A stretch of 64,000 nt of DNA from Breviolum minutum Mf 1.05b.01 (Eukaryota > Sar > Dinophyceae > Suessiales > Symbiodiniaceae): positions 1-64,000 of the forward strand of contig DF239834.1 in assembly GCA_000507305.1 (NCBI GenBank). The letters run 5' to 3'. This document shows positions 23,947-36,031 of this stretch, one piece after another. The translations under genes and the position numbers were made by a program. The notes under the pieces were generated by a model, which saw nothing but the letters and a program-made list of their open reading frames with translations, was not told the origin of the DNA and did not search any database. The stretch's first letter is position 1, and every line of letters starts with the position of its first letter.

Positions 23947-26102
23947 ATGGGCCGTCGAGTCTGGGGCACTGTCCTGTGCACGGCCTTTTCTTTGCGACTG
24001 CTTCACATCCGTGCTCCAGGTCGTGCAATGGCTGTGTCACGCGTGACGGGGAAGCCACCAGGTCCCTTTCCAGTTGGTGTTACAACCATGCAGCTGGATG
24101 ACTTGAGTCGAAAGGATCAGGATGGACCAAGAAGTTTGCAGACAGAGATCTGGTATCCCGCTGCAGAGGAGACACGTGAACTTCCGCGGAACCGTTTTTC
24201 GGAGTTCCTGGGTCGTGGGGTGATTCCAGGCAGCATCGAAGCAGCTGAAGCAAAAGATGCTATTGGAGGGAGTCCTGGTCTTCAAAGAGCATTGCATCGA
24301 ATATGTTATGTGATTTATTTTCTTTCATTTACTTTATTAGACTATTAGAGTTATGTATGGGCTTTTCACTTCTTATATAAGTCTTTATGTATGGCAGTGT
24401 ACATGGTTTGAACATACTTTGCCCTATTTTTCGAATGTCTCATGCAGTGTCTGTTGTAGCCTCTTGGATAAGCTTTCCTCCACCTTTGGTAGCTTCAAGC
24501 AGGTACCGTGATGACTTGACCATCAAAGAACTGGATGAGACCTGGCCCAATGAAGCTGTACGAGATGCACGAATACGAGATTCAGATGCGGAAGGCTGGC
24601 CCTTAGTGATTTTCTCACATGGTTCAGGGGCCTACCGTGCCAGTTACATCTTCTTTACGGAATTCTTGGCTTCTCAAGGCTTTGTGGTAATGGCTTGTGA
24701 CCATCCAGGTAGTGCCAGATATACCCAGGTGAATGGGAAGATCATCAAACCTGGTGGCCCCCGGAGTGAACGACCACAAATGGAAGCAGATCGACCGAAA
24801 GATGTGAAGTTTCTACTGGATGCCATGACCAAGTTGGCAAGTGGCCAGGACTGGGGATGTGCCAGAGCGGGCCTATGCTTATAGCATTCAGAAGTTGGAA
24901 AGGATCAGCCCCCCAAAAAGTAACCACAAGATTGGCACAAAATGGCACTAGATTTCATCTCAAACATCAGGTCAAAAATAAAGGTATTCAATGACTGTTG
25001 CCAGACTGCTTCATACATCTTGAAATATTTTTCTTCTGGGAGGGCAGCTCTACAGTTCAAGTCGAAAGCCGTAAAGTCCATTGCACTGATGGTGCTGTGT
25101 TTGGATCCAACTTACCAAAACAATGCTTCCTGGCACTTCCAGGACAGCCGTTTTGCTGGCCGCGTGAATGTGAACCTCACCGCTCTTACGGGCATGTCCT
25201 TCGGTGGTTTCACAACTGCAGCATGCTTGGAAGAGGGCGACTCAAGGGTGAAAGCAGCCATTATGATGTGCCTTTCTCTGGAAATGTTGAGTTTTTTTTT
25301 CTTAAGGGATTTGCATAAAAATGCACTAAGTATTCACATGAAAATCAGTAGGATCTGTGTGGATTTTTTCTCAATTCATTTTCAACATTCCAAAGGTGTT
25401 GTTTTTTTTCCAAGTCCTCTCCGAGAGGTGCCCCTCCTTGCTGATGTCGGCCAATGGCCGAGTTATAAAAGAAAGGACCAACATGAAGACACCAGTCATG
25501 ATGATGATTGGTAGTGAAGACTATGTCCTGGGTGCTGAGGGTGGTGAAGCATGCCGGCAATACTCCTTGAACTCTCTCATTTGCATTGATTCCTTTTATC
25601 TGGTCAAATGAAATAGCGGAAATAGCTTTAAGCTTTAAGCTTTAAACAAGTTCAGGGCAATAGTCAGTGGCTTGTTAAAGGAACCTCTTCTTCCAGGAAT
25701 TTTGTGGTTGGTGAGCTATTCTGATTTGACCAGATTATTTACGTAGAGTTTTTCATTTTTTTTGGGTCTCCTTCCATCTCCCCAAAATTTTGTAGCTGCG
25801 ATGTTGTGGCCTCACTTTTTTTGAGGAAACCTGAAGGATCCAGCTTTCTGGTAGAACTCAAACTGGGTGGACACTGCAGCTTCACGAGTTGCGAGCTTTA
25901 CAACCCAGCTTATGGTAATGGCATTGGTGAAAGCAAAAGCCTTAGTAAGCCTGGGGAAACATACCAGGCCTTGGACATTGTAAAGCAACATGAGATCATC
26001 AATACCTATGCTTTGGCTTTCTTGGACAAGTACTTGAGGGGTGGCGATGATGCACTATTGAAGGAGAACAAGTTTGAAGAGCACATGATTTACCGAACAT
26101 AA
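23947..26102 (+). CDS. PAF-acetylhydrolase/dienelactone-hydrolase-like serine hydrolase
   Basis: Alpha/beta hydrolase related to plasma platelet-activating-factor acetylhydrolase and to bacterial predicted dienelactone hydrolases; likely an ester or phospholipid acyl hydrolase. Exons: 23947-24269, 24503-24848, 25143-25267, 25428 to about 25560, about 25815-26102. Markers are GPFPVGV and WYPA at the start, TWPNEAVRDARIRDSD, the oxyanion-side VIFSHGSGAYRASY, the nucleophile elbow LTGMSFGGFTTAACLEEGDS (Ser in GxSxG), the acid in MMMIGSEDYVLGAEGG, and the His in KLGGHCSFTSCELYNP. The full triad is therefore present. Two introns begin with GA and are confirmed by phase (24270-24502, 24849-25142). 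ATG 23947 gives MGRRVWGTVLCTAFSLRLLH, a possible targeting peptide; ATG 24028 is the alternative start. The junction between the last two exons is approximate. Confidence 0.85.
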
Positions 26103-27245
26103 CTCCATGGATCATTCACATGCAATTTTCTGGACGCAGCGCGCAAAAACCTGAGAAGAGGAATGCGGAGGCTTTCTGCATGCGAGCAAACTCATCTACA
26201 CAAATGTAGAGAATATCCTAAGAACACCACACATAGTGTGCCTGCTGTACATAGACTGCAATATATATATATATACATTCTAGGCATTATGTACGCGATA
26301 TTTTACCAGTGGCATTTGTTGTAGAAGTCATTGAATAGCTGCATCTTTTTGACGCTGATTGTATAGAGATGTAGTGTCAACTGCAGGGTCGATGAGTCGA
26401 TTAAACAATCGCTGCTGTCTTTTTTTCAGCTCACAGGTCATGGAGAAAACGCCAATGCCTACGGATGGCAGGTATAGAGCATACACCCCCCCAAACCCTC
26501 GCACACACAGACAAGGAAGTAACAGTATCCACGTACATACCGTATTTCATACATGTGTGATTGCACCTTCAAAGGATCACGCTAGAGCAAAAGGATCTGG
26601 CTCAGAGAAAGGGATTTCAAGACTAGCGCACAAAGGGAGCCTACAGTTTTCAACAGCAAATGTCATCATACCATTCCAACATGTCATGGGCTTGATGCTG
26701 ATGTGCAGCGGAGATGACGACAAGCACAGCAGGCGGAAAGGCATCATGGCCAGCATAGCTTTTGAATGTTTTTTTTTAGGTAACTTGCCGATGGTTTAAT
26801 TCCCCTTGCGCTGGCGATTTTGGTTTGTAAAGGTTGCGTATACTACACACCGTAATCTCAATATAATATATATATATATGGAAACTAAAAAGCACCTATG
26901 TCTATTGAGTTCTACACCACTTCTGAAAACTCAATATATGTATTCCGAATTGTATATGCTAATATATGGACATCTACGATTCCCTTAGTTGATAAGTGAA
27001 GGATGATGGAGCCTTTCAGATCTCAGGTGAAAGCACCTGTTCGATGTGCTTCTCCAGAACCGGAGGCAACAGCTGGATCATGGGAGAAAGGGAGAAACAA
27101 ATCAAGGATACTCAAATGCTCTATTGATATACATATGTACCACATATGCATGTGCATATGCACAGGTACATGTAGATGTATAACAGGTATAACACATCTA
27201 TATATATCTCTTGTAGTTGCACATGATGCAAATCAACATGTGCAG
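26103..27245. other. Mostly non-coding, one possible small exon
   Basis: Downstream of the hydrolase stop. AT-rich, with TA runs near 26260 and 26865. A small reading HGENANAYGWQ at about 26431-26472 lies between an AG acceptor and GTATAG and may start the next gene. Nothing else is supported. Confidence 0.35.
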
Positions 27246-28416
27246 GAGACCTTTGGCCGGCGCCGTTCCAACGAGGAAACCACGGAGGTCACGGAGGTGG
27301 CCCCGGTGAAGCGCCGTGACTTGGCCAGAAGGAAAGGGGGAGCGTTAAACATCTTCTAATCTCATCAACTTTTAGGGGATATGTATGGATATTAGTTAGT
27401 TTTCAGAACATGTAGTTTTATTTATATAATTGTATGTACATGGTATAGATATCATAGTGGAACTACACATTTTGTGCGCACAAGTAGGGTTCACACACAA
27501 AGAATGTACAGCATCATTTGGCAGTAGCATTTGCTTTTTTTGGTGACAATCCCGATTTTATGCATGACTCTTCAGATGCCTTTTCAGCTGAGTTTTGAGA
27601 ATTTTCTAATCATCCCAAGTGACCAAGTAACCAAGTGGCTTTTTTTCTCACAGAAGAAAAATAACATCGCATGTTTCAATTTGCCTTTCGTCCTGGGACT
27701 CCACCAGAGATTTTGTGTTTCTCAATCTTGACCTGCGTGGCTATTCCACTTCTCGAAGCGTTGGTCTCGCAAAGTTGGTGATGGCATCATGATCACTTCC
27801 CCAGGTTCCAAACATACAAACACCTCTTTTTAGTGAGAGTATGAGCCAGAGGAATGCTTTTTTTCTGTATTGTCATTGAGCAAGTATTACGAACTGTCAC
27901 TCTCAAAGCGTAGGGAGCTTGGTCGGCACAAAAGGGGAGATTCATTTCGCATATGAAGCTCTGGACATGATGATGCCATAATTTTGCATTGCATGCAAGC
28001 TTTCCACTATCAATCCCAAGGTGTTTATGAATATATATACAAAAAATTGCATGAAATTCTGATCTGTTCATCACTGTGACTTTTTGCCCTAAGGGAAGAA
28101 GGAATTTGCTTGGATGGACTCAGATGATGAAGCTTCAGAAAACAGCGATGACGGGGAAGAGCAGGAACCACCTCCCAAAGAAGAGGTGAAGCAATCTAGG
28201 ATACTTGTTTGCAAGATTTCAACCATTTGATTGTTGAAATTGCCTGAAGAAATTCCAGGATTTTTTGCAGTTGCTCTTGAGTCCATGGTCAGTTTTTGGA
28301 AGGAAGTTTCATCCTGTGTAGCTTGGATCTTGCCAAGGGAGGAGAGTGACGCCGAGCGTAAGCACGACAACAGCGACGAGGATCCTGTGCTTCAATCCGT
28401 CACTACAGTTGCTTAA
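27246..28416 (+). CDS. Acidic, charged protein; C-terminal exons
   Basis: Exons: 27246 to about 27345 (acceptor TGTGCAG; ETFGRRRSNEETTEVTEVAP and VKRRDLARRKG), 28094-28185 (acceptor CCTAAG, donor GTGAAG; FAWMDSDDEASENSDDGEEQ), and a terminal piece to the stop at 28414-28416 (ESDAERKHDNSDEDPVLQSV). The mix of Arg/Lys-rich and Asp/Glu/Ser-rich stretches suggests a disordered nuclear protein with possible acidic-site phosphorylation. No folded domain is visible. The last acceptor is approximate. The gene probably starts upstream near 26430. Confidence 0.5.
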
Positions 28417-29057
28417 AGTCCAGGTCACCACCCATATTTGCAGTACATAGGCACATATGGTCTATATATGCGAATCAAGCTGGTATACTTAGCTTAGGTT
28501 CCTTATCCTGAGTCCCAGTAGATGCTGCAACTTTCCTTTAAGAATAGCAGATGAAAATCAAACACCGGAATGACAATAGCACGAGATAGATACCGCAGGA
28601 ACGGGTGAGCTCAGTACCCAGTAGCGCTGCAGAAGTCCAGTCCCTTGCGCAGATGATGCGTTTGATGGAGTAGCTGAGCTGAAAGGTGGGTAAATTAATG
28701 GTAAATTTGGAGGCACTTTGGTGAGACACCCAGACATCCAGCCAAATTTGACAGGGAGAAGTGCAACCAAATTCAACAAGGTTTTGACATGAGTTGAACT
28801 GTTGAAAATAGATATGTTTTGACTGTACACGCAGATACGTCTATATATATATATATATACAGTATGCAATGTTTCTACATTTATGTTCATTAGCAATCAT
28901 TAGCACATATTCTTGCCAAAGGTACCATACACAGTAAAAGCATTTTGTATATAGATACTGTAAATGAAAGGAGTGGAGGTTCTTTTAAAAAAAAAGTTAT
29001 CAACCCAACTGGAATTCAAGCGGTAATCTACGTGGCTTCCCTGTTGATTTTCCTTAG

Positions 29058-30159
29058 GTCCTGGCAACGTCAACGTGGGAGAATCCTGCGATTACCGATG
29101 GCTGAATTGTCACAGGTGTGTCAAGCCTGCGCTCGTGTGAAGTATTTTGACTCCCAAAGCTTCGCTGACATCATCGCTGCTGTGAAGGCATCACCTGATT
29201 TGTTGATTGCTAAAAAATGCGAAAAAGGAAGACATGTTTTTTTTTATTCCATAGTGCGTTCCTTTTGGCCATGACGTCCAATATGGAATGTTCACTATGA
29301 ATTATATTATTGCGAAATGCATCTTGCCTATGTTAGCGCAAACATATTGCGTTGTAGCATCCATTGATGTCGAATGACTTCCGGCCTTTGGCCATACTTC
29401 AGGTGCACTTGCGGAGCTATGTGCAGCTGAAGGCAGATGATGTTGGAGGAGTCCTAAGTGGCCTGGCAGATGTCAATGCCTATGATGCTTGGATGGCAAG
29501 GCTGAGACTGCAAACATTGATTTGGTTCTCTGTAGGTTGTTTCAAGCAAAACTTACCCACAAAAAGTCCAAAAACAGTGGGGGCAACACCAAGAAAAAAT
29601 AAAAGCCAGCAAGAGGAAGAAGAAGAAGAAGAANAGNNNNNNNNNNNNNNNNNNNNNNNNNNNNNNNNNNNNNNNNNNNNNNNNNNNNNNNNNNNNNNNN
29701 NNNNNNNNNNNNNNNNNNNNNNNNNNNNNNNNNNNNNNNNNNNNNNNNNNNNNNNNNNNNNNNNNNNNNNNNNNNNNNNNNNNNNNNNNNNNNNNNNNNN
29801 NNNNNNNNNNNNNNNNNNNNNNNNNNNNNNNNNNNNNNNNNNNNNNNNNNNNNNNNNNNNNNNNNNNNNNNNNNNNNNNNNNNNNNNNNNNNNNNNNNNN
29901 NNNNNNNNNNNNNNNNNNNNNNNNNNNNNNNNNNNNNNNNNNNNNNNNNNNNNNNNNNNNNNNNNNNNNNNNNNNNNNNNNNNNNNNNNNNNNNNNNNNN
30001 NNNNNNNNNNNNNNNNNNNNNNNNNNNNNNNNNNNNNNNNNNNNNNNNNNNNNNNNNNNNNNNNNNNNNNNNNNNNNNNNNNNNNNNNNNNNNNNNNNNN
30101 NNNNNNNNNNNNNNNNNNNNNNNNNNNNNNNNNNNNNNNNNNNNNNNNNNNNNNNNNNC

Positions 30160-30197
<38 letters not shown>

Positions 30198-30372
30198 AAA
30201 CAGCAACAGCAACAGCAACAACAACCACGCCAATAAACTCAGCCCTTCCCTGCCTACCCTTGGAATTTCTGAGGACAAGGAGCTCTTTGATCTTGCTGCT
30301 TCGGCCCTGAACCGTACGGCAGGGCATTTGCAACGGCCAGCGCGGAAGGTCATTTTGGATGCCTTTAAGAAG
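29058..30372 (+). CDS. Helical-repeat (RAP/OPR-like) protein, exons across gap
   Basis: Exon from 29058 (acceptor TCCTTAG) reads LPMAELSQVCQACARVKYFD and SFADIIAAVKASPDLLIAKK. Exon from 29403 (acceptor ACTTCAG) reads LRSYVQLKADDVGGVLSGLA. After the gap an exon ending at 30372 (donor GTGCGA) reads DKELFDLAASALNRTAGHLQ and RKVILDAFKK. The recurring paired-helix pattern (LSxxxxACAxxxYxDxxxF, LFDLAxxAL, ILDAFKK) is what one sees in octotricopeptide/RAP-type organellar RNA-binding proteins. The family assignment is an inference from pattern only. A poly-Glu GAA run ends the left contig and a poly-Gln CAA run starts the right one, so the gap sits in low-complexity sequence. Further helical exons may follow (about 30700-30832). 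Confidence 0.5.
29637..30168. other. Assembly gap (N run)
   Basis: About 530 unresolved bases, flanked by (GAA)n at 29611-29636 and (CAA)n at 30169-30222. Translations through it are artefacts. Confidence 0.98.
30169..30222. repeat. (CAA)n microsatellite, poly-Gln in the plus frame
   Basis: About 18 CAA/CAG units at the right edge of the gap, in frame with the downstream helical-repeat exon, so probably a coding poly-Gln tract. Confidence 0.85.
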
Positions 30373-31692
30373 GTGCGAAAAGGGCCCTGGAGGGTCCAAA
30401 TCTGAGAAAACGGGGGTGGAGGATTCAATATACAGGATGGGATCGGATTGGGCGCTTTGGCATTTGGTGGGAAGAGTTGCAGTCTCTGGAAGAGTTCTTT
30501 CCATGGTTGGCGCACTGTGATCATGGCCTTTTCCAATGCGAACAAGTGCCGATGAGTTTTTTCCAGTTTTATCATGTTGAACTGACGTTGCAGCACTTTT
30601 ACTAGCGGCATGAAAGCACTTTGTTCTTTTATACGCTTTTCTTGCTTGGATTATTCCCTCTAAATCCCTCTGAAAGGTCCATAATCATCCCCGTGATGTG
30701 GGCAAAAACGTCCTTCCATGTCGCAACAAGGTGAAACATCGATCAGAGAATGGGTCCTTGCGAGAGATGTCAGAGAAGGAAGCGACCGCACGCTATGAAG
30801 AGAGATGCTCAGAGGTTCGAACTCGGTGTTGCACCAGGGTAGTTACCCACCCATCCGTTTCCAATCATGCTTGGCGAAACAACCTGGGTTGCACTAGTAC
30901 TTCCAGTTCCCAGCAAAAGGAACCACTTTTATCTATGTGTTCTCTTTAAAATAGGTTATACACATAAGACACATATACATATTTGTATTTATATACATAG
31001 GCACAGGATATGTGAATTGCTGACACGCGTTTTGCGGAGGAAACTTGTTGGAATCTTTTGGTCCAATCCCACAGGTTGCTGCCAGCTGGCAGCGGCCTGG
31101 TGCGCATTCCACCACTTGGAGAGGCTTCGGTTAGGTCACCACCATACGCGGGGCCAAGAGAGGAAAAAAGGGTGCGTAGCTCTGGGCAGAATCATTCTGG
31201 GAGGCCCAAAAAACCAGGAGAATTTGGAGGAATGTATTTGGACAGCTTTGCCATCCACTTCCTTGGATCACACTTTTTTTTTGAGGGGGGGCAAGAGGGT
31301 AAGCATTTGATGGCTATTTCTTGAAGCACTTTGTGAGCTTGGGATAACCTGTCACTTCCAAAGAAAAAACCCTTAGGACTTTAGGAATTTCTGAGGGTTT
31401 CCGACTGCATTGCTTCACTCAGTTGTCTTGAAATGTGTTTCTTCAAGGATGCAATCAATGAATATAGTTTATTTACACATGATGTAATATAGTTATCATC
31501 CGAATAAGCAAAACAGTCAGAATCAGCCTGCTAAGCAAAAAAACAATAACACTACTGCACATATAATATCATATAATATCGAATTATATATTTCAATTGG
31601 GGGACATCGTTAAAGATTAAGGGATGACCTCCATTTCCCACAGTCTCGTACAACATGTTTCCACTCTGCATCCTGCGACATTTGCAATGCAG
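30373..31692. other. Intron/intergenic with weak exon candidates
   Basis: A charged reading SLREMSEKEATARYEERCSE at about 30755-30832 may be another exon of the helical-repeat gene. A piece at about 31074-31170 after a CCCACAG acceptor is open in two frames. The FAN1 block expected just before 31693 (WD motif) was not found here. Confidence 0.35.
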
Positions 31693-34165
31693 GACGCGCC
31701 ACTGGATCTGGGCACTGAGGCACAATACCTGATAAACTACTCCAAGATACTGTACTTCAATTCTAATCATATTACATCATCACCATTTCCAGTTCCTTAG
31801 CTTTCCAAATAATGGAAAATGGCGCAAGTCTTGTTTGTATGGGACTATAGCTACAGAATGCTATGATTTTCGGGGAGGATTGTTGAAAGTCACTCACTGG
31901 CAGGCATTCTATCCATCCAGATCCAAAGCTATTGAAGGACGTTCGAAGCTCAAAAGTTGCTGCTCTATGACTGGGACGAAAACTTCGAATAATGAGAAAA
32001 AAAGTCAAAAAAATGCAGGTAAGCCTAGATCTTGAAGAAGGTTGGAAGACTCCAATATTTCGATACTTCAAAAACATGTTTTGAAAACCAGATTCATATA
32101 TTCGGTTTTTTAATGCATTGGTCTCTGACTGGTAAAATTCTTCATTGATGGTGGGTCAGGTGGCCTTTACTGTCAACTCAAAATCTCAGAACAGCTCTGA
32201 GGTTTAAGTGATTTGGCCAGTATGAGCTCAAGCCTAGACCTTAGATTCTTTAGATTGCCTTAGTACAAAATGACCAAAGATCAATGATTCCCTGACATCT
32301 GATGATATTGGTGGTTTCAGTGCTTCAACGCGTTGGTTGGTTACATGCCACCCTAAGGTGCTTTAGCTGAAGAGGTGCGCTTGAACTTCCAACGTCTTCG
32401 TGGTTGGCGCATCCGCGGGTTGCGATGGGAGCGTTATGATGAAGCTGGAGTATTCCTGTAGCTTGGCGGAGCTTGAAGAATGCCAATTATTATGGCAAAA
32501 TCACCATTGAAACTGCAGTTGCACATGTATGAGTTGAACCGTTTTTTTTTGGGTGGGGGGGTGGGCGGGTCATCATGCTCAGCATAGGTGAGTGCAGCGT
32601 AGGTGAGCGTAGGTGAGTTTCACCATTGAGTTTTAGGACCATCGCCAGTAAAAAATTATATTCTGTCTGGGTTTTCAAACAGTGATCCACTTGTTGATGG
32701 CAATAAGGCAATCACCGAAAGATGCTGCAGCACCGGAAAAGGGAGCAGAGAGCGAATCGAGCACGGAGGCCGGAGGCCTTATGGTTTTCTAGACGAAGGC
32801 TTGAGGTGAAGTTGGCTATACCGTACCGCCGTACCGGTTTGAAGAATTTTGAAGACCAAGCAATTGGACCTGCTAGGATGTGTCCAAAACTGGCAATGGA
32901 CGGCGAGTGCTCTGGACCAACCTCGATGCTGAGGCCAAAACTTGCGTTCGGTACGTCGATTTCTAGAGTAAGTTGCGCGAGTAATCAAACTATTTGCATG
33001 AATGATCTAAACATATGAAAACATCAGGACATTACCTTACTTTTTCGAACATTAGTTGAGTTTGACTCTTCTTCCCGCATGTTTCCAAGCATTGAACCCG
33101 TCTTTTTAAAGAGGGATCCATCCTTTTTGACTTTTATTGATCACCAAAAACCGTTGTTTTTTTGCCAAGGTTGCTCCTGAAGATCGCGAGTTGGCAGCTG
33201 CAGCAGGTGCCATTGGCGGTCGTGCCTTAGCTGGTGCCTTCCGGCTGCTTTGCCACTTGGCGCTTTTCTTGTTTCGTTGGGATAGGATAGGTGTGGGGTG
33301 AAGAGGGTTCTCTGAACTCATGGGGTGAAATTTCATATATTGGATTATTTCGTAGCTTCCACATCTGTTATCTAAGTTTATATGTATGCATTATAAAAAC
33401 ATATACTATATTTATATATACACATATGTTCTGTTCTGTATTCACAAAAACTTGCAGCAATGGGAAGATGCTAGGACGGATAGTTTTGGGCGAAAGGGTT
33501 TTGGAAAGGATATTGAATCTTGTTGTTTGCTTATTATCTATACTAGCTATGCCATATCAAAACCATATCAATACTCTACAATCACTTCAAATTTCATATC
33601 AGAAACCATGTCAAAACTACCCGCAATTCGTACAAAAACCCACATCCACAGTTCCACATATAAAAACGTACCTTACAAACAGAAAAGACACTTGACAAGA
33701 TTACAAAGTTACCAAAAAAACAAAGGTCATCACACGACTGTAAGTAATGTACATATCTAATGCACCCATGTCTTATGTAAGACATGGGAATCCGCTTCTC
33801 CGTGCCGAGGTGAGGACTACAACTCAGCAGGATTGCCTGATTTATTGCCACTTGGTCGCCCAGGTCCATGTTAGGTTGGCCATTCCCAGTGGCCATTGGT
33901 ATTCCAAGATGACAAAATATAGTAAACCTATGATAAATATATTGAAGATGAAGCACCCCCACGAAGTCATCTGAGGTTGTGGTCTTGGCATTCCAAGACT
34001 GGACCACGTGCTTGCTTCGTGGAGGTGAAGAGTGAGCGAGATACTTTGGCCAGGAGGCAGCGGCTTTGGTTGTCGACCTTGCGAGGTGCTGGTGCAGAAG
34101 CTGAGGCTGGAGCCCGCAGAGTCTCCTCATATCTCCAGCATTTACCAACGGATTGGTGTCATTGA
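31693..34165 (+). CDS. FAN1: FAN1-type nuclease, C-terminal VRR-NUC half
   Basis: FAN1 is the VRR-NUC structure-specific nuclease that unhooks DNA crosslinks. Six exons join in phase: 31693-31719 (DAPLDLGTE), 31904-31955 (AFYPSRSKAIEGRSKLK), 32358-32449 (ALAEEVRLNFQRLRGWRIRG then LRWERYDEAG), 33170-33290 (LAAAAGAIGGRALAGAFRLL), 33810-33846 (EDYNSAGLPDL) and 33976-34165. Together they rebuild the FAN1 blocks PLDLxTxxFYxxRxxAIExR, GxxW-R/DRx, IGGxxLxxxxRLLCHLA, GLPDLLLW and FVEVKSERDTLARRQRLWLS. The metal-binding Asp (PDL) and Glu/Lys (EVK) are present. Two introns begin with GC (31720, 33847). The 27-bp first exon is supported only by the motif. Upstream exons are missing locally; a matching block is at 23291-23421. 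The stop at 34163-34165 follows AGAEAEAGARRV, about where FAN1 proteins end. Confidence 0.85.
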
Positions 34166-34340
34166 AATTTGTAGATCATTTCAGCAGGTAAGAGTTCTTG
34201 TTCTGATCCAAAGGGTGCATTCAGGTTTGATCAGACTCCAAATGCAATAGTATGCAAATGTATCTAACCAAAATCATGTCGACTTCTGTCGACTTACTTT
34301 TTGGAAACTGGCATTTTCGTATATTTTCCCTATTTCCCAG

Positions 34341-35930
34341 ATCAGGTCTGTCACGTGCGAGATGGCCACGTCGAGGACTTCAATGCACCAGCTTGGGTGG
34401 ATTTGAAATAGATGGCATTAAACACAATGGACCTCACCACGACTGAGTGCGACTTTGGTGGCGGATTACACTCACTATTCTAACTATCAAAAAGGTAAAA
34501 CACCAAAAAACCCGTACTTTGTTTGTGTTTCTTGTTTTTTTCCTGAAGGGGACCGCTTCCGCAGGAAGTCTTTCAAAGCAAGCTTCGTCGTCGCAAACGC
34601 GCATCCAGTGATGGGAGCAGCGAAGGTTTTTGAGTGCAGGGTTCAGGGTGCACTCTGAGAAGCTGCAACTTGCGCCATCGAGCACAACTTCTTTTAAGTG
34701 CAGGGTTTCCAGTGGTTTCCTACTGGCAAAGTTTCCAGGGGGTTGGAATTGCCGGGTGGAAAACAAAGCAGCTTCAGGTATATTTCAATCATTAAGAGAG
34801 AAGGATTAATCTAAATTTTTCCATTTTGCTTCACTCAAAACCTGCTCAAAAATGAGGTTCACAAAGAGATCCCGGCTTGGGAAGCTCGAGCCTTATTTCT
34901 CTGGTCACTGAGAATGATGACTCGAAAATGGGTTGTTTCTCGGTTTGTCAGGTCATTGTTGGCCGATCCTTGGAAGTGCTACGTGCAACTGAAGGAGCTG
35001 CAGAGGGTCATGTGCTGAGGGAAGATGCTTCTGTTGTGACTGATTTGCTTTGGACAAGCAGCATGCTTATGACTTATGTCGCAAATGTGTGGATTTTGTA
35101 GGATGTTCTTGATTCGGCTCAAGATGGTCTCAAGTCAGCTGCCATAGTCGCCAGAGTGACGTGCAGCAATGCAGGAAATGCACCTCAGTGGTGTGATGGT
35201 GCGGAGGAGGGCACATCTATCTAAACCGGTCCCAGTGACGAATTTAGTGCTCCAAGTTGGTGGTCGCTGTTTAGCAGAGTGCCGCTGGCCACGCCGAGTG
35301 CGGCACTTGGCCTTGGAGTGAAGCCCTGAAATAGTAGCGTGCTGGTGGTCTCAGGCGTGGTGTAGCAGGATGGTCCAATGAAACTATGCCCATGTCGAAC
35401 TCACGGCGGGTTTCGCGTTTGTAACATTTAACATTGTAGGCATCATGCTGCCTGCGCAATTCTTGTTACCTTTTTTTGCGGTGGTTAACGAAGAGCGGCT
35501 GAAGACAGCTTCCACTTGGCGGTTGGACTCGTGCCTTGTGATGGGCCAATGGGTCCAGCCAGGGAGCTGCAAGGGAATGGGTCCAGCAGGTGCTCGCCCT
35601 TGCAGACGGTTTGGATTCTTCATATTGGGTCCCAAAGTTGGACGAAGCAAGCCCTGCGACGTTGACTTGTTAAGCTTGATGAGTCTGCACCAGTGCTAGA
35701 AGTAAGTCTTGAATTACCCATGCGCTAAACAAGTATTTGAGCAGCCAACTGAGTTCCAAAATAATTTTGCCAAGAATAGCTTTGATTTTTGTTTTGTTTT
35801 CTTTGAGTCTGAGTCTGACTCTTCTGCTTTTTCACTTGAAACCGCAAGCGGCCCTGGCACGGGGACGGACGTGTATGCCACGCCAGACGACAGCAGTTCA
35901 CAGAAAAAGGGTCTAGAACGTGGAGAATGA
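34341..35930 (+). CDS. Candidate exons of an unrecognised gene
   Basis: Pieces on plus with acceptors: DQVCHVRDGHVEDFNAPAWV (34341 on, acceptor TTCCCAG), LSATLVADYTHYSNYQK ending at donor GTAAAA (34495), EVFQSKLRRRKRASSDGSSE (about 34566-34626), RSLEVLRATEGAAEGHVLRE (within 34950-35100), EERLKTASTWRLDSCLVMGQ (about 35488-35550) and a terminal exon with FSLETASGPGTGTDVYATPD then SSSQKKGLERGE and a stop at 35928-35930. The Ser/Gly/Asp-rich C terminus looks disordered. No domain recognised; it may be more than one gene. Confidence 0.4.
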
Positions 35931-36031
35931 TATTGGGACAATCTGGGACATACACTGAATATTGCCTCAAAAAATATCAAAAAATCTCAGGGATTAGATT
36001 TGAGGATTTGACCATTATTTGACCTGAATTG

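Noticed and set aside
29364..30611. Very long ORFs of 290-352 codons across 29364-30611
   Set aside because: Most of their length is the N gap plus GAA and CAA microsatellites.
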